Shown in pieces: positions 10,201 to 21,429 of a DNA stretch of 64,000 nt. Within the stretch, counting starts at the first letter, position 1. Every line of letters begins with the position of its first letter. Source of the DNA: Charina bottae (lineage: Eukaryota; Chordata; Lepidosauria; Squamata; Charinaidae). The stretch covers positions 1,387,501-1,451,500 of the forward strand of contig JALMGJ010000062.1 in the NCBI GenBank assembly GCA_023362775.1. The letters run 5' to 3'. The notes under the pieces were generated by a model, which saw only the letters and a list, made by a program, of their open reading frames with translations, was not told where the DNA came from and did no database searches. A program made the position numbers and the translations under genes.

Positions 10201-11704
10201 GGTACGGCTAATGTCTGAGCACAGCACCGATAACATTTGGGTGCTCCAAGTTCTCCATCTCCAGTTTAACTGTGTGCACGAACGTTCCTGCTAAAGGTCT
10301 AAACCATAGCTTTCCAAACTGTGTGTCGTGGCACTTTAGTGTGTCGCAACACACAGTTCAGTTTAGTGTGTTGCGACACAACCCGGAAGTGGATGTGTAT
10401 GGCGGCGGTGGCAGCGATGACAGCAGTGGTGCACCATCAGCGCTTCCGCGTTTTAGCGGAAAACACAAGGCCGCCACCGTGCATGCCCCCGCTGCCACGC
10501 GCCCCCCCGCGCTGCCACCACTGTTTGGAAAGCACTGGTCTAAACAGTGGTTCAGCCCCGCCGCTTGTATGCAGGGATAGAGTGCCCCTGTTCATGGAGG
10601 ATTCACTTCCACTGCTTCAGTCCAGCTTGCTGTCAGCCGGCCTGTGTGCTGGAGACACAGAGAATTTAGGGAGTGTTTTTGGCGCCCTTGGGCAAAAAAA
10701 TGCTGGTGAGTGTAGGGGAGAGTCAGGGAAGGGAATTCCCCCTTCTCTGTTTTGTTCTGTTGTGTTTTTTGTTTGTCATCTCTTTCTATTTGGTTTTTTT
10801 TTTCCTATTTCCATAAAACTTCTGTAAGGTAGAATATTTAAATTAAAAAAAAAATTAAATGGTGTAGCAGTCTTCCCATCCTTTCCCTGCTCCCCCGCAG
10901 GTCCCTCCCACCAGGCGTTTCTCCCACGACGAAACCGAGATTTGGACCACCAGCCAGATTTCAGCCTACTTCCAGCACTGGGCAGCAGGGGAGGACTTCA
11001 CGGCTGAACTGGCGAGCCTGCTCCTCCCTCAGCTTCCGTACGACCACCGGAGGAGGAGCAGCGTCCTCTCCTACCAGGAGGACTGGCGTCCGTACCGCAA
11101 GCGCCGGAAGTCCGCGGAGAGCACGTTATCCCTCAGGCCGTTCTCCTGCGAAGACATGCACAGGCAGGGAGGGTACAAGTGCTTTAGCAAGGAGGCGGCG
11201 ATGGGTTTCGTGGATCACCCCAGCCCCCTTCCCACCCCGAGGAGAGCGCCCTTGCGCTCGGCCTCCGTCTCCCTCTTCCCAGAGGCCTTTCCGCGCTGCT
11301 CCACCGCCGCGGCGCTCAGCAACTTCCCCTTGACCACTTTTGAGCGAGAGCCCCAAGTCTTGCGGAGCATCTCGGTCCAGGGACGAGGGAGCTCCCTCAT
11401 GGTGCCGCTCCCTCTCGTGACTCAGGAGGACGTGCAGACGTTCCCCAAGGGGGGTTTGGACATGCGCGGCCACGAGCAGATTCACGTGGAGCTCTGCGAG
11501 ACTCCGGGGACGGAGGACCATCCCGCGAGCAGCAGCTGTTCCGCGTCAGAGGGCTTCCGGACAGGTCTCAGTCCCTCCTGGGGAGGCCAAGAGGACCTAC
11601 GCAAAAACGGAAGCAAGGGTAGCACAACCAGTTTCTTGAGTTCGCCCTCGGCCTCCTCTGGATACGCAACATTCCACTCGGATTCTATCGGCTCGGCCTC
11701 GTAG
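4340..11704 (+). CDS. GPR153: Orphan class A-like GPCR GPR153
   Basis: Five coding exons: 4340-4695, 5247-5676, 7538-7727, 9360-9535 and 10901-11704. All junctions are GT/AG and the frame closes to 651 aa (human about 609). Seven hydrophobic segments lie at roughly residues 10-33, 40-67, 80-106, 127-150, 165-200, 238-268 and 275-300. As known for the GPR153/GPR162 pair, the usual DRY motif is replaced by SYHRMW and the TM7 NPxxY position reads WACDRY, so classical activation switches are missing. Loop 3 holds the conserved VPTIVVED and [11 protein letters not shown] blocks. The long cytoplasmic tail starts at [18 protein letters not shown] and ends in [16 protein letters not shown], closely matching mammals. 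The ligand is unknown and the product should sit in the plasma membrane. The gene converges on HES3 as in human 1p36.31. Identification rests on recalled family sequence. Confidence 0.95.
4810..5105. repeat. (ATCC)n microsatellite in GPR153 intron 1
   Basis: About 300 bp of imperfect CCAT/ATCC units fill most of the 551-bp intron between the first two GPR153 coding exons. Confidence 0.95.
5173..5230. mobile_element. Fragment of Tigger-like MITE next to GPR153 exon 2
   Basis: It begins after a TA with CAGGCAGTCCTCGCTTAGCG and stops at GTCGTTAAGGGG, the left end of the TA-flanked MITE family (see 15688). It ends about 17 bp before the exon at 5247, so only a short pyrimidine tract separates it from the splice acceptor. 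Confidence 0.75.
5721..5810. mobile_element. Palindromic hAT-type MITE with perfect 8-bp TSD
   Basis: A 90-bp inverted repeat starts CAGTGTCTCTCAACC and ends with its reverse complement. The 8-bp direct repeat GTCCAGGG flanks it at 5713-5720 and 5811-5818, the target duplication size of hAT elements. It lies 44 bp after the GPR153 exon 2 donor. Confidence 0.9.
6205..6670. repeat. Degenerate tandem repeat in GPR153 intron 2
   Basis: Four units share ATAATTTATAGCC, GATTAGAATTGATTAGAATT and GGGCCGA(A)GGCACATTGGTGAGG. The ATAATTTAT marker falls at 6222, 6377, 6506 and 6610, so unit length shrinks from 155 to 104 bp. A fifth partial unit sits at 7240-7292, beyond the SINE. Confidence 0.8.
6695..6810. 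repeat. Compound (TCTA)n / (TG)n / (CATA)n microsatellite
   Basis: Successive CTAT, TG, CA and CATA runs lie directly before the SINE at 6812. Confidence 0.9.
6812..7136 (+). mobile_element. tRNA-derived SINE with TSD
   Basis: Full-length copy with A box, B box GGTTCGAATCC and GTCGGACACGACTG tail, ending CCTTTACCTTTT. The near-perfect direct repeat TACAGTATGTAT flanks it (from 6799 and from 7137). It sits in GPR153 intron 2 in sense orientation. Confidence 0.9.
7176..7230. repeat. (TA)n microsatellite
   Basis: About 50 bp of alternating TA with two interruptions, in GPR153 intron 2. Confidence 0.9.
7880..8545. repeat. Tandem array of LTR-like dispersed repeat
   Basis: Three head-to-tail units start with TGTCAGCCTT at 7880, 8127 and 8375 (periods 247 and 248 bp). 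Each holds CTTTATTGTAAGG, that is AATAAA on the opposite strand, then GACAGAATCTTGCAAGTCTG, a C homopolymer and GAGAAACTAGGGAGGGTCCC. The array lies in GPR153 intron 3, with its AATAAA strand antisense to the gene. Confidence 0.85.
8560..8764 (+). repeat. Inverted copy of the LTR-like repeat
   Basis: This is the reverse complement of the neighbouring unit at 8375. It runs from CAGATAAGAGACAGCTGCAT to GGTAAGGCTGACA and carries ACAATAAAC in place of AATAAAG. With the 8375 unit it makes a long inverted repeat. Confidence 0.85.
8765..9359. other. GPR153 intron 3 remainder
   Basis: Unique-looking intronic sequence with no gene or repeat that I can name, ending in the pyrimidine-rich acceptor (CTGTCCCCCCGGGCCCCCAG) of the exon at 9360. 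Confidence 0.4.
9592..10010. repeat. Further copy of LTR-like dispersed repeat
   Basis: A unit tail (9592-9670) and a second unit starting TGTCAGCC at 9673 share the AATAAA (minus strand), GACAGAATCTTGCAAGTCTG and GGGAGGGTCCC landmarks. This copy continues past the usual end to about 10010. It lies in GPR153 intron 4. Confidence 0.7.
10305..10537. mobile_element. Non-autonomous hAT element with perfect 8-bp TSD
   Basis: A 233-bp element in GPR153 intron 4. Its ends are CATAGCTTTCCAAAC and the complement of CAGTGCTTTCCAAAC. The 8-bp duplication GTCTAAAC flanks it at 10297-10304 and 10538-10545. The interior holds paired GTGTGTCG...CGACACAC arms and CpG-rich DNA, and no transposase. Confidence 0.8.
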
Positions 11705-13523
11705 ACCCAGGGCGTCTTCCCGCACGGGCATCTTCCAGATTTCTTTCTCCCTCCACAAGGTTTCCTCCTTGTTGCGGTCTGGATTTGGACAAAGCACCAT
11801 AGAACCTTTACCCCGTCTCTCGTCCTCGCCGCAAAATGCAGGAGGGAGAAGTTTACCAGGATGCTTCTTGTAAGAAAAAGCACTCCAAATCCAGACGGGT
11901 GGCATCTCAGCTCGGGGCACGAGAGGAGTACGGTCTCCTCTCTTCCTTTCTACGCAAGAACCCACGCGGCTCGTCCAAAACGGACGGACTTTTTTTCTTG
12001 TTTCTAATCATCTCACACTCTCTCCAAAGTACTTTCTAGGTAGATGTTCATGGTGCATGTCTTTCGGTACCGGTCTTTCTGTCTCAGAGCGCAGCCTTGG
12101 GAGGACGCGGTTGCCAAAAACCGGAGAGCTGATTTTCCCTTTAAGAAACTGGGCGGGGGAAACGCTCCGGATTTCTCTTCTACATTCCAGGAGGCCCTTC
12201 CCTAGAGCGAGGAGGTGGTGGGTGACACCCGCGTGTGGTCTGTTCTTCCGGAATAGCGTCGCGTGGGGACGGGGGCAGACTCCAAGGCTGATTGTTCCTG
12301 TCCTATCATGGTGGAAGCTGCAGCTGAAAACGGGGGGGGGGGGGAAGTACGTCCGATCTAGGAGGGGTAAATTCCTTTCGCCTCGTCCCCCAGCCCCGTA
12401 AGCGAGAGAACACGCCACCCTACCTCCATCTCAGTGCCAGAGCCTTGCCCCACATTCTGCATTGAGCTGCTGCCCCATAAAATCCCAAGGCTGATCCATG
12501 GATGCAGCAACAGGGTGGGGAGGAAGGTTTTACTGGAAATTGCAGCTTTCTCTTTGCACTGTCCCACCCAAGAGCAATACAAAAAACGGTGCAATCCCTT
12601 GGGGGGCTGTTCCAACCCATGACAAGTGGTGGGGCTGCTGTCTTGTAATGTGTGTGTGGAGGGGGGGAGAATGCCTGCATCACATCAGATCTGGCTTGGT
12701 GGGGGACCTAGATGGGCGTTGTTAAGGCCCCGGGTAGAACACAGCACTCTCCGCATCAGGACCTGCGCCTTTCTTCCTGAGGGTTCCTCTGGGCCCTGGC
12801 AGGATTGGTGCTCCCAGGAACCCCCCCCCCCCCGGCCCACTTAGATGCTTGGCATCTGGCCAGCGCAGCGCAGGACAAGTGAACGGACTTTCCTGGTTGA
12901 ATCCCCAGATCCCAGGGTATACCCAGAGTATTCGCATGTTCTGCTGTCTTGATTGAAAGGTGGGGGGGGATTAGGTGCCTGGGAAAGGAACGAGAGTAGA
13001 GAGCAATGGTTGTTAATATTGTACAAGACCGAAGCATCTTCGTTTTGTTTTTACACTGTCAAATAAGTGGTCATCCTGCCCAAATCATCCATTTTTGGTC
13101 CCAAAAGAGGTCGTCCTATAGATTGGAGGTCTGCATGCAAAATGTGGGGTCCACCCCCCCCACACTCCTTCCACACTCTCGCCAACATTGGCTTCCCTAA
13201 TCTCCTTATCCTCGGCCCCACGGTCCCCATCTCCCCCCCCCCCCCGCAAGTAGAGGGGGGTCTAGATTTGGGGTTCTGGCTGGGATTTCTCCCCTGCTGG
13301 AAATTTGGGCTCCCGCCAACATAGCCGACCTGTTTGTCTTCCCCGAGCAGAAAAAAAAAATTCCCCAGAGAGGAGTTTCCTCTAGGATGCTTTGCAAGAA
13401 GAAATAAAGAAGGAGTGGAAGGTTCAAATGAAGAAATTGTGGGTAGGAAAAAAACAAGGAATGTCTTGGAGAATCACAGTTGTTCACAAGCCACAGCAGG
13501 GATACCCCAGTTCATGTCTAACC
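11705..13523 (+). other. GPR153: Probable GPR153 3' UTR, with candidate poly(A) signals
   Basis: Sequence after the TAG at 11702-11704 has no further exon. The first AATAAA on this strand is at 13403-13408, giving a 1.7 kb UTR. A later AATAAAG at about 15286 and an ATTAAA-rich stretch at about 16935 followed by TGGTTGTCTTTC are alternatives that would make it 3.6 or 5.2 kb. The sequence alone does not decide between them. Confidence 0.35.
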
Positions 13524-13644
13524 CAGTGATTCTCAATCTCCGCCACTTTAAGATGGGTGGACTTCAACTCCCAGCATGGCTGGCTGGGGAATTCTGGGAG
13601 TTGAAGTCCACCCATCTTAAAGTGGCGGAGATTGAGAAACACTG
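13524..13644. mobile_element. Palindromic hAT-type MITE
   Basis: A 121-bp inverted repeat with CAGTGATTCTCAATC/CAGTGTTTCTCAATC ends and GGACTTCAACTCCCAGCATG arms. The flanking octamers GTCTAACC and CTCTAATC are imperfect remnants of a target duplication. Confidence 0.85.
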
Positions 13645-15687
13645 CTCTAATCCTTTGCTCCCCCTCTGAATTCATGTGTTCTTTTGCGCAATAGAAAAAA
13701 GGGTGCAAGTTGCTGGGTGCCCTTCTTTCTTCTTCTCTCTATGGTTGGGAGGACACAATATTTCTGGATTTTTACTGAGCAATTCACAACAAGTGCCCAT
13801 CTATTAGGGATATTTTACTATTTTGGAGAAGATGGGAGATCTCTCCCCCTAAGTAAGGGGGGGGAATCAGGAGATGAGGCGGTGGTGGCCTTGGGACTTC
13901 CAATGAAAAGGCCACCAAAAGGCAGTTCACACGTCATAAATCCTAAAACAATATTTTTTGTTTCACGGACTGAGCCCCCCCAAAGGAGAAGTGAGTTTGC
14001 AGATGGGATTCTGTGAGGATCTCCCCAAACTGGGATAAAGTGGGCATTTATAAAACAAAAAAATCTAAATGAAGGCAAGAAGAAATTGTTTCTGTCCGTG
14101 AAAATCATTTTACCTAAGCTGGGCAAAGCAGGACAATCTGCACAGCTTTTTTTTTTAAACCTTCCCACTTTCACCAACAGCCCTGGCATCTCCTGATGGC
14201 CTCCCATCCAAGGCCCGGCCACATTTCACCTCCCAAAACCTTGAAATAGGACCAAAGATTGGAGTCCCCAGTTCCTCTCCCTAGAGCAGAAAGCGCAGAA
14301 TGTCGGAAAACTTGCTCGATTTAATTCTGATTTCCGTGGCTTGGAACGGCATCAAAACTTTGTTTGTGTTGTGTATACAGTAGATGCTATTCGACGTTTC
14401 CCTTTTAAAAAGAAAAATCCAATTTAAGAGAGCTGAACTCCAGAGTCCCTAAATCAACTTTGAAATTGGTTTATTCCCTCCAGGAGCGTAACGTGCCAGC
14501 ACATTTCATCTTATACGGTTTTTAAACAATTAAGCTGCAAGTCCTCATGGTTCTTCCAAGCCGATGGAGCATCTCGCGCGCTCAGATCCGCTTTCGGAGG
14601 CAGATCTGATGTTGCACTTTTTCTCAGTGAACCAGCCCCTGCTGAATCTTTGGCACAGCTCCCGTCCATTTTGGACTTCTGCGCTGCCTGCTCTTTTAAC
14701 GTTTTTAATCCCAAGGAGAATTTTTAAAAGAATAATTCCACAGCCTGAAAAGGGGGCTGTTTTTGGATCTTAGCCATGCCATCGAGCCCGTCCAGGCATC
14801 CAAAGATGACTTTTGGCCCCGGCTGCTGAATCGACCCGTTTTCTGCGTTCACACAAGACATCCAAACCGTGCTGAACCGAACAGCCTGGTTGAGATCTGC
14901 ACCTCGCCCAGAAATTCCCGCATCCTGCAAGGTTGTCTTTGCTAGATCTGGTCATCGACAAAAAAACAAAAATTAGGCAAAATTTCCCAGTTATTCCCAA
15001 CGTGACACCCTTCCTCTGATGTGTTGGGGCCCTGGCTTAGCCAGCAAAGCTGCCAAGCAACATGGGAACATGGAGCGTTGCAATCTTGGCCTGTCCTGTC
15101 CCGCCTCTCTGATTGCAACCAGCTTCTCGCCTAAAAGGGAACGGATTTGGGTGCCTTGTATTGAGGCAGGAGGATTGAGAAGCCAAACTGGATGTGTATG
15201 GGCTCAATAGAAAATAGTTTGTGCGGGGTCCCCAGGTGGCAAATATGGGCGTTTAATGTGGATTTTATTGTTTTGTGGCAATAAAGTTTAGACGCGCCCC
15301 CCTCAACACACACACCCCCCAAAGATTCAGGGTGAGAAAACAGCTGCTGGACGTGGTTATGGAGGCTCCATTTCCCCAATTCTAGTGTTGTAAACCTGTT
15401 CACCTCCCCGAGCAGCTGTGTAATATCTATGCAGAATATAATCAGGCGCCGTGTGTTGTTAAGGTTTTATGAAACCAAGAAGCCAGTTGTGGGTCTGGCT
15501 CAGGTTTTCTTAAGCCAAGATGGGCTTGCCCTTTGTAACTAGGATTATATGAACAAGCCATCGTAGCAAACCCATTCCCACCCACCTTCCGGTCATGATA
15601 AAATCCGCAAAGTGGAAGAGAAATCATCGGAGGGCATCATAAAAGCAAAAATTGTGAACGAAAGAGGAAATAACTGTCTGATCATTA
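13645..15687. other. Intergenic or distal 3' UTR sequence
   Basis: Largely non-repetitive A/T-balanced sequence with no gene visible. A candidate AATAAA lies at about 15286. Confidence 0.35.
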
Positions 15688-16069
15688 CAGGTAGTCCTCA
15701 CTTAACAACCATTTGTTTAGTGATGGTTCGGACTTATAACAGTGTTGAAATAAATGACTTACAACCAGTTCTCACACGACTATCACAGCGTCTCCATGGT
15801 CACATGATCACGATGTGGGCGCTTGGCAACCGGTTCGCATTTATGACCATTGCAGCGTCCTGTGGTCACGTGATCGCCATGTTTGACCTTCCCAGCCAGC
15901 TTTTGGCAAGCAAAATCAATGGGGAACTGCGGATTTGCTTAACGGCCATGTGGTTCGCTTAACAACTGCCGCAAAAAAGGTTGTAAAATCGGGTTGGATT
16001 CATTTAATGACTGTTGCTTAGCAACCGAGATTCTGGTCCCAATTCTGGTCGTTAAGTGAGGACTACCTG
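15688..16069. mobile_element. Tigger-like MITE (TA-flanked, CAGGTAGTCCTC termini)
   Basis: Type copy for this window. It is bounded by TA on both sides, opens CAGGTAGTCCTCACTTAACA and closes GTTAAGTGAGGACTACCTG, with long complementary arms and no coding capacity. The TA duplication and terminus suggest Tc1/mariner, pogo/Tigger-like; the subfamily is inferred. The interior carries TCACGTGA/TCACATGA motifs. Eleven such near-complete copies occur in the window. Confidence 0.85.
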
Positions 16070-17033
16070 TAGTTTCTTTTTGAGAAACCAGCCCAAACCA
16101 ATTTAGGTTTCTAGTCCTCATGATTAGAAGATGGTGGTGGGCCTAACTCGCACACAAGCATGCTTTTGCCAGCACTACGAAAGAGTCCCCAAAAGGAATC
16201 GCGTGATGCAGTAACATGGCAGCGTCGATCGATGGTGCATCTTGAGAACAGACAAAAAAGAGTGTGAAATTTTTAAAAATGAGCCAAGGAACCATCCTTC
16301 ACGGCAGGTCCTCTCCCCGCCGATTGCTTTAGTGCCAACCATCTGAAACCCCGCCTCCCTGCAAAAAAATAAAATAAAATAAAGAATGTCGTGCCTTTTT
16401 AAGGGTTTAAAAATAACCATGCTGGCCGTTTTGGATAACCAGAGATCATCCAGCCAGTGAGGGGTTTGGGCCTCTTTTAGAGAGAGGGTGGGGGTGCGGG
16501 GGGGGGGAAGCGATGCTGTTGAACCCTTTGTCGTACTGTATCTTTTTAACTCTTTCTGGGGTCACAAGGCAATACTTTTTTCCAGCCGCGTTCTCGGGGT
16601 CGCCATGTCTGAGAAATTGCAATATCTGAGAAATCGGCTTTTTCAGACTTCGGAGGGATTTTAATTTGTTCGGTTACCTCCAACCTCCACGGGGCTCCTT
16701 CAAGCCCCCTTTTCTGTCCGGCACCCACGTCTGCGTCCGCTCGGTCTAGATTTCCCCGACCTTTGCAGTTTTTCAGGAGGTGCAAAGGAAACTTTTTACG
16801 ACACATCCCGGCCGGTTTGTTTGAAGCCCAGAACACGTTTTATTCACGGCGTTTTTTCCCCGAACGGTTTGTAGCTTGCTCTCTTTTTTAAGTTTTTGGA
16901 CCTCTTGAGGATTTCTTCCTGTAAAAAGTTGAATTAAAAATTAAAAACAAACGCCTGCCGTGGTTGTCTTTCATGTTCTACCTGGTGGGTTGGAGTACTT
17001 TTAATTCAACACCTCTAAATCTTTAGTTTAGAG
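16070..17033. other. Intergenic sequence, possible distal GPR153 3' end
   Basis: Contains short simple A/T and G runs. The stretch ending near 16970 (ATTAAAAATTAAAAAC followed by a TG-rich segment) looks like a polyadenylation region, but nothing ties it to GPR153. Confidence 0.3.
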
Positions 17034-17167
17034 CAGTGTTTCTCAACCTTGGCCACTTGAAGATGGGTGGACTTCAGCTCCCAGAATTCCCTAGCCAACT
17101 TGCTGGCTGGGGAATTCTGGGAGTTGAAGTCCACCCATCTTCAAGTGGCCAAGGTTGAGAAACACTG
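17034..17167. mobile_element. Palindromic hAT-type MITE, intact
   Basis: A 134-bp near-perfect inverted repeat with CAGTGTTTCTCAACCTTGGC termini. The flanking octamers GTTTAGAG and CTTTAGAG (7 of 8 identical) mark the target duplication. Confidence 0.9.
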
Positions 17168-17732
17168 CTTTAGAGGAACAGCAGCTCAGCAGTTCAAGGT
17201 CTTTGAAAAGAAGCTGAGCTGAACAACAACAATAATAATAATGTATTAAATTTATATGCTGCCCCAGGGACTCCGGGCAGCTGAGAGGTGACTTCCCTGG
17301 GTGATACAATAGAAACAAACTTTGTAACTTTTCCTTGTTTGACAAACCATGGCTTAAAGCTCCTTGTTTAGCTCGGAGAGGATCTCGGCCACTTTCTTGA
17401 CTAATTCCCCAATTGGCCTTTTGTGGACGAAGCCACAGTTTGCTGGGTTCATGCAGACCCTGAGTCGCAAGCAAACCAAATGGGGAGATTGGTTATTGGG
17501 TGAAATGGGCATATAAAAACATCTGGTTGATGGGCCCTGGGGTCATAGGATGTGTCACCTTGAACGGGGAAACTCAGGCAGGTAAACTGGCCAGATTAAC
17601 ACATCTGGCATTTTTTTGTAGAGTAACACTGCCATCTAGCAGTTGGTCATGGCAATGCGTTAACTCCAACTTGGAATACAATGACCGGTGTTCAGCTGCC
17701 TTCAACCATCCCCAACCCATAAAATAGAATTA
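17168..17732. other. Intergenic, with a CR1-like 3' scrap
   Basis: 17230-17290 (AATTTATATGCTGCCCCAGG ... GGCAGCTGAG) is a CR1/L3-like 3' piece. The rest is unclassified. Confidence 0.4.
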
Positions 17733-18098
17733 CAGGTAGTCCTCGACTTATGACCACAACTGGGACTGGAACTTCTGTCGATAAGTGAGGCGGTTGTTAA
17801 GTGAGTCACGCCCAATTTTACGACCTGTTTTGCCACGGTCGTTAAGTGAATCTGGCTCCCCCCCCCTTGACTTTATTTGTTGGAAGCCGGCTGGGAAGGT
17901 CGCAAATGGTGGTCCCGTGACCCCAGGATGCTGCAACCATTGTAAACACATGCCGGTCACCAAGCGCCCAAATTTTGATCACATGACCTCAGGGACGCTG
18001 CAACAGTCATAAGTGTGAGGACTGGTCGTAACTTTTTCCAGCACTGTCGTAACTTCAAGCGGTCGCTAAATGAATGGTCATAAGTCGAGGACTACCTG
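17733..18098. mobile_element. Tigger-like MITE
   Basis: TA-flanked, CAGGTAGTCCTCGACTTATG to its complement GTCGAGGACTACCTG; same family as 15688. A C homopolymer interrupts it near 17858. Confidence 0.85.
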
Positions 18099-19895
18099 TA
18101 GCTTAGAAATCTTTCCCCTTTCTTTGGACACCTTCGTAGCCCCGAAGCCAGGAGAAAAACCCCATTTTCAGGGCAGTCTGCCTGATTCTTCACCATACGT
18201 TAAAACTGAACTCCTTCTGCCCATGTTTGATTGCAAGGTTGGGAAGATCTCTTAAGGAGGCCCCAGATTTCAGGTCTCAGAATGACTAGGTTTACACATT
18301 AGGCTGAGCCCCGAATGAACCAGCCACTGTGGGGCTTCATAGCAGAAAAGACCAGGAGGTTATGATCCTAGAGTTTGTAAGGAATGGAGATGTACTGCAG
18401 AGCTGATGGCCATGAGGGTATGAACTGAAGGGTGGAAACAGGAGTGTGCAGTGCATTTTGAGAACTACTCAACTGGTGGTTTGTCCAGAAACAAACCAAG
18501 ATTCTGGGGGTGGGATGGGATGCGGGTCCTAAGGGAAGCCCACCCACCCTTCCCTGGTGCTTTAGTTCATCCAACGCACCCCAATCGGGGGGGGGGGGGA
18601 AATCTAGCAGCTATTTTCCCCTTGCATACTAAATCTGGTTAGTTTGAACTGTGGGTAGTTCTCGTTCCCTCCCTCCCTATATGACCCAACTGTGCTTCTT
18701 GCCCAACCTTGAAGCCAAACCCTCCTAGAATCCTAGAGTTGCAAGGGCCCTCAGAGGTCATCAAGTCCACCCAGTGCACCCTGCAGGATTTGTGACACCA
18801 TCCCTGATAGACGGCCTCCAGCAGAGAAACTTCTGGACGCTAAAGAAATGCCGATTTCTCTCCCCAAATGGGGTCGCACCCCCACCCCCACCCAACCCAC
18901 TGTTGCTTGTTCACAGGTCTTCTGGAATCAGCAACCGGTTTAGCTCCAGTTAGCCCTTTCAAGCAGGACCATAAACCAGTTCCCCTTCAAAAGAAATTCA
19001 CAGGGGAGAGTTCCCCCCTCCCTCCCTTTACCCTCAGACCAGGAACGAGCTCTACCGGTTGGATCAAGCTGCTCGGGAGAGGATCAAACTGATTTGGAGA
19101 CCTCAGAAGGGGCTGGTGTGATTCGGCTGCCACCGGGCTTAAACGAAGGAGAAGCTCTACAGAAGCAACCCAGATGGGCCCTTTGGCATTCCTCCTTTCC
19201 TCGTCCAGGCCAAGAACTGGCTGGCGCACCTTCCCACGGACGAAGCATGCTCATTTGAAAAATGCAAAATCCAGGGTGTTGTGTCTCGACCTTTGGAAGC
19301 CAAGGGAGGTTATACCCATTTTACAGCTGCGTCCACAAGCATCTCGTGCAGCATCAGGCATGCAAGTGACCAGTTGAAATTTCCTTTCCTTTCGGGCAAA
19401 ATATTCCCCGGCAAGTTTATCCCCCAAGAAGTGGCATTTCTGATTGGCTGAGGCTAACCCTTTGAAATGCGGACCCTGATCGTGTGCGTGGGGAGATGAA
19501 CACCCCGCCCCAGGAAAGGACCGAATTTGGCAAGATCAACTGATCCAGGGAAAGAGTCAACGCACCCAACCTCTGATCAGCAGACAGGAGACTCGAAGCC
19601 GAGAGGAAACTTTATTTATTTATTTTTCCATTGGTTGCTTTCAAGAGAAAACACAGAGCGCAAAACTGGACACTATTTTTTTTATTATTATAAAAGGAAC
19701 CGTTTTAACAACAGAGCGAGACCCATCCATACAAAGGGAGCTTCAGAAAAAGCTTACTTAAAGAAGAGATGCTACAGGAAAAGGATAGAGATCCTTTTTG
19801 GGGTCAGTTTACTTTTGGGGTCAGCAGTGAGAAGCTGGCAGAAATGTTATTCCTGCTGTTATAAAAGTTCTCCCTTTCTGACGGCTGTTCAATTA
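18099..19895. mobile_element. Intergenic, with CR1-like 3' fragment at 18725-18835
   Basis: GAATCCTAGAGTTGCAAGGG followed by AGAGGTCATCAAGTCCACCC is the characteristic CR1 3' region. A G homopolymer lies at about 18588. No gene is seen in the remainder. Confidence 0.5.
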
Positions 19896-20265
19896 CAGGT
19901 AGTCCTCGACTTACCACCATTCAGTTAGCGACTGTTTGAAGTTACGACGGCGCTGAAAAAAGTGACTTACGAGCGGCCCTCGCACTTACGATCGTCCCAG
20001 TGAACCTGCGGTCACGTGATCAAATTTGGGTGCTTGGCAACTGGCATGTATTTACGACGGTTGCAGCACGTGATCACCATTTGTGACCTTCCCAGCTGGC
20101 TTCTGACAAGCAAAGTCAATGGGGAACCACACAATTCGCTTAACGACCACAGGGGGAAAAAGGTCGTAAAATCGGGTGCGGTCACGTGATGCCTCACTTA
20201 ATGACTGCACTGCTTAATGACGAATATTCTGGTCCCTATTGTGGTCGTAAGTTGAGGACTACCTG
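19896..20265. mobile_element. Tigger-like MITE
   Basis: TA-flanked, CAGGTAGTCCTCGACTTACC to GTTGAGGACTACCTG; same family as 15688. It holds three CACGTGA motifs. Confidence 0.85.
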
Positions 20266-20817
20266 TATTGCTATAGGCAAGAGTTTTCCCTGCGTCATTG
20301 GCAACCTCCATTTTCTCAGCCGTTACTTCTGGAACAGAATCCATTGGAAACAGAATTGTTGCACAGGTGCTCGCACACACCCACATACCCCACAACAGTT
20401 TTGCGTAAGGCAGGAATCCAACAGGTGCAGCTTTGCCTGTCCTTGTTTTTATTTATTTTATTTATTTATTATTCAAATTTATCACCGCCCATCTCTCCAG
20501 CAGTAGACTCTTTGAAGACACTCGTTGAACCTTTTTCACAGCCTGAAAAGGTTTCCCTGGCAAGGATGAGGAAAGGCTGGAATGCAGCTCTAATATCCAA
20601 TAAGGGGGAAACATTTAAACGTGTATTTCGGATACTGGTGCCAACGCCAACCCGCATAGGACCATTTTGAGTTTTTAAAAAAATGAACCCCCTGACCACA
20701 TTCACACATTGTGCTAGACCATGGTTGGTTGAACAAGCCATCTTGTGTTTGGGCTTGCGTAGAATGATAAGCCCCAAACCAGACATTACAACCGGCATGT
20801 CAGAGGTCCCTCTAAGC
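20266..20817. other. Intergenic, with TTTA-rich CR1-like scrap
   Basis: 20445-20505 (TTTATTTATTATTCAAATTT, ATCACCGCCCATCTCTCC) is a CR1/L3-like 3' end. Several TTTATT hexamers here would be AATAAA on the HES3 strand, about 1 kb past the HES3 stop. Confidence 0.4.
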
Positions 20818-20940
20818 CAGCGTTTCTCAACCTTGGCCACTTGAAGATGGGCGGATTTCAACTCCCAGAATTCCCCCAGCTGGGGAGTTCTGGGAGTTGA
20901 AGTCCACCCATCTTCAAGTGGCCAAGGTCGAGAAATGCTG
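20818..20940. mobile_element. Palindromic hAT-type MITE with perfect 8-bp TSD
   Basis: CAGCGTTTCTCAACC to its near-complement ending AGAAATGCTG, flanked by identical CTCTAAGC octamers (20810-20817 and 20941-20948). Confidence 0.9.
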
Positions 20941-21429
20941 CTCTAAGCCAAACCAAACCAACGTGAGAGTTTAAAACAAGCCAGTTGGCTAGATTCACAG
21001 GGCAAGCTCAACTTGGTTATTGGAGGAATCTGTTTTCTGGCTTCATACAAGCTTTTGGAGCCTAAACGAATGGGACTGACTTCTCCCAACACGCTGGGCC
21101 CCAAGATGCTAACTCAGGTCTAAACTAACCACGCTTTGCATGTTGCATCCCCTTGGGTTTGGAACTGACCTGGTTCAATGTGTCCTGCGAACCAGGACAC
21201 GGAGTTTAGGGAACTGGGCCTGGAGGTCCAAGTTGGTGAAGGCAGAAGGGGGGCCAAGAGGGTGGGATGAGAGGCCCCTGGGCCAGCAGCAGATCCAGCT
21301 GCCCCCGCGGGAAAGGTGGGGCCACGTGTGGCCGAGCGTGGGCAGATTTGCTCAGAAGGAAGGGCCCCGGTGGCGAGTCCTGCGTACTCGCGCGTCAATG
21401 CTCACAGGCGCGCGGATGGGCTCTGCTTC

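Noticed and set aside
11482..11965. Minus-strand frames over the GPR153 last exon
   Set aside because: The plus frame is the one continuous with four upstream exons and ends in the conserved GPR153 tail.
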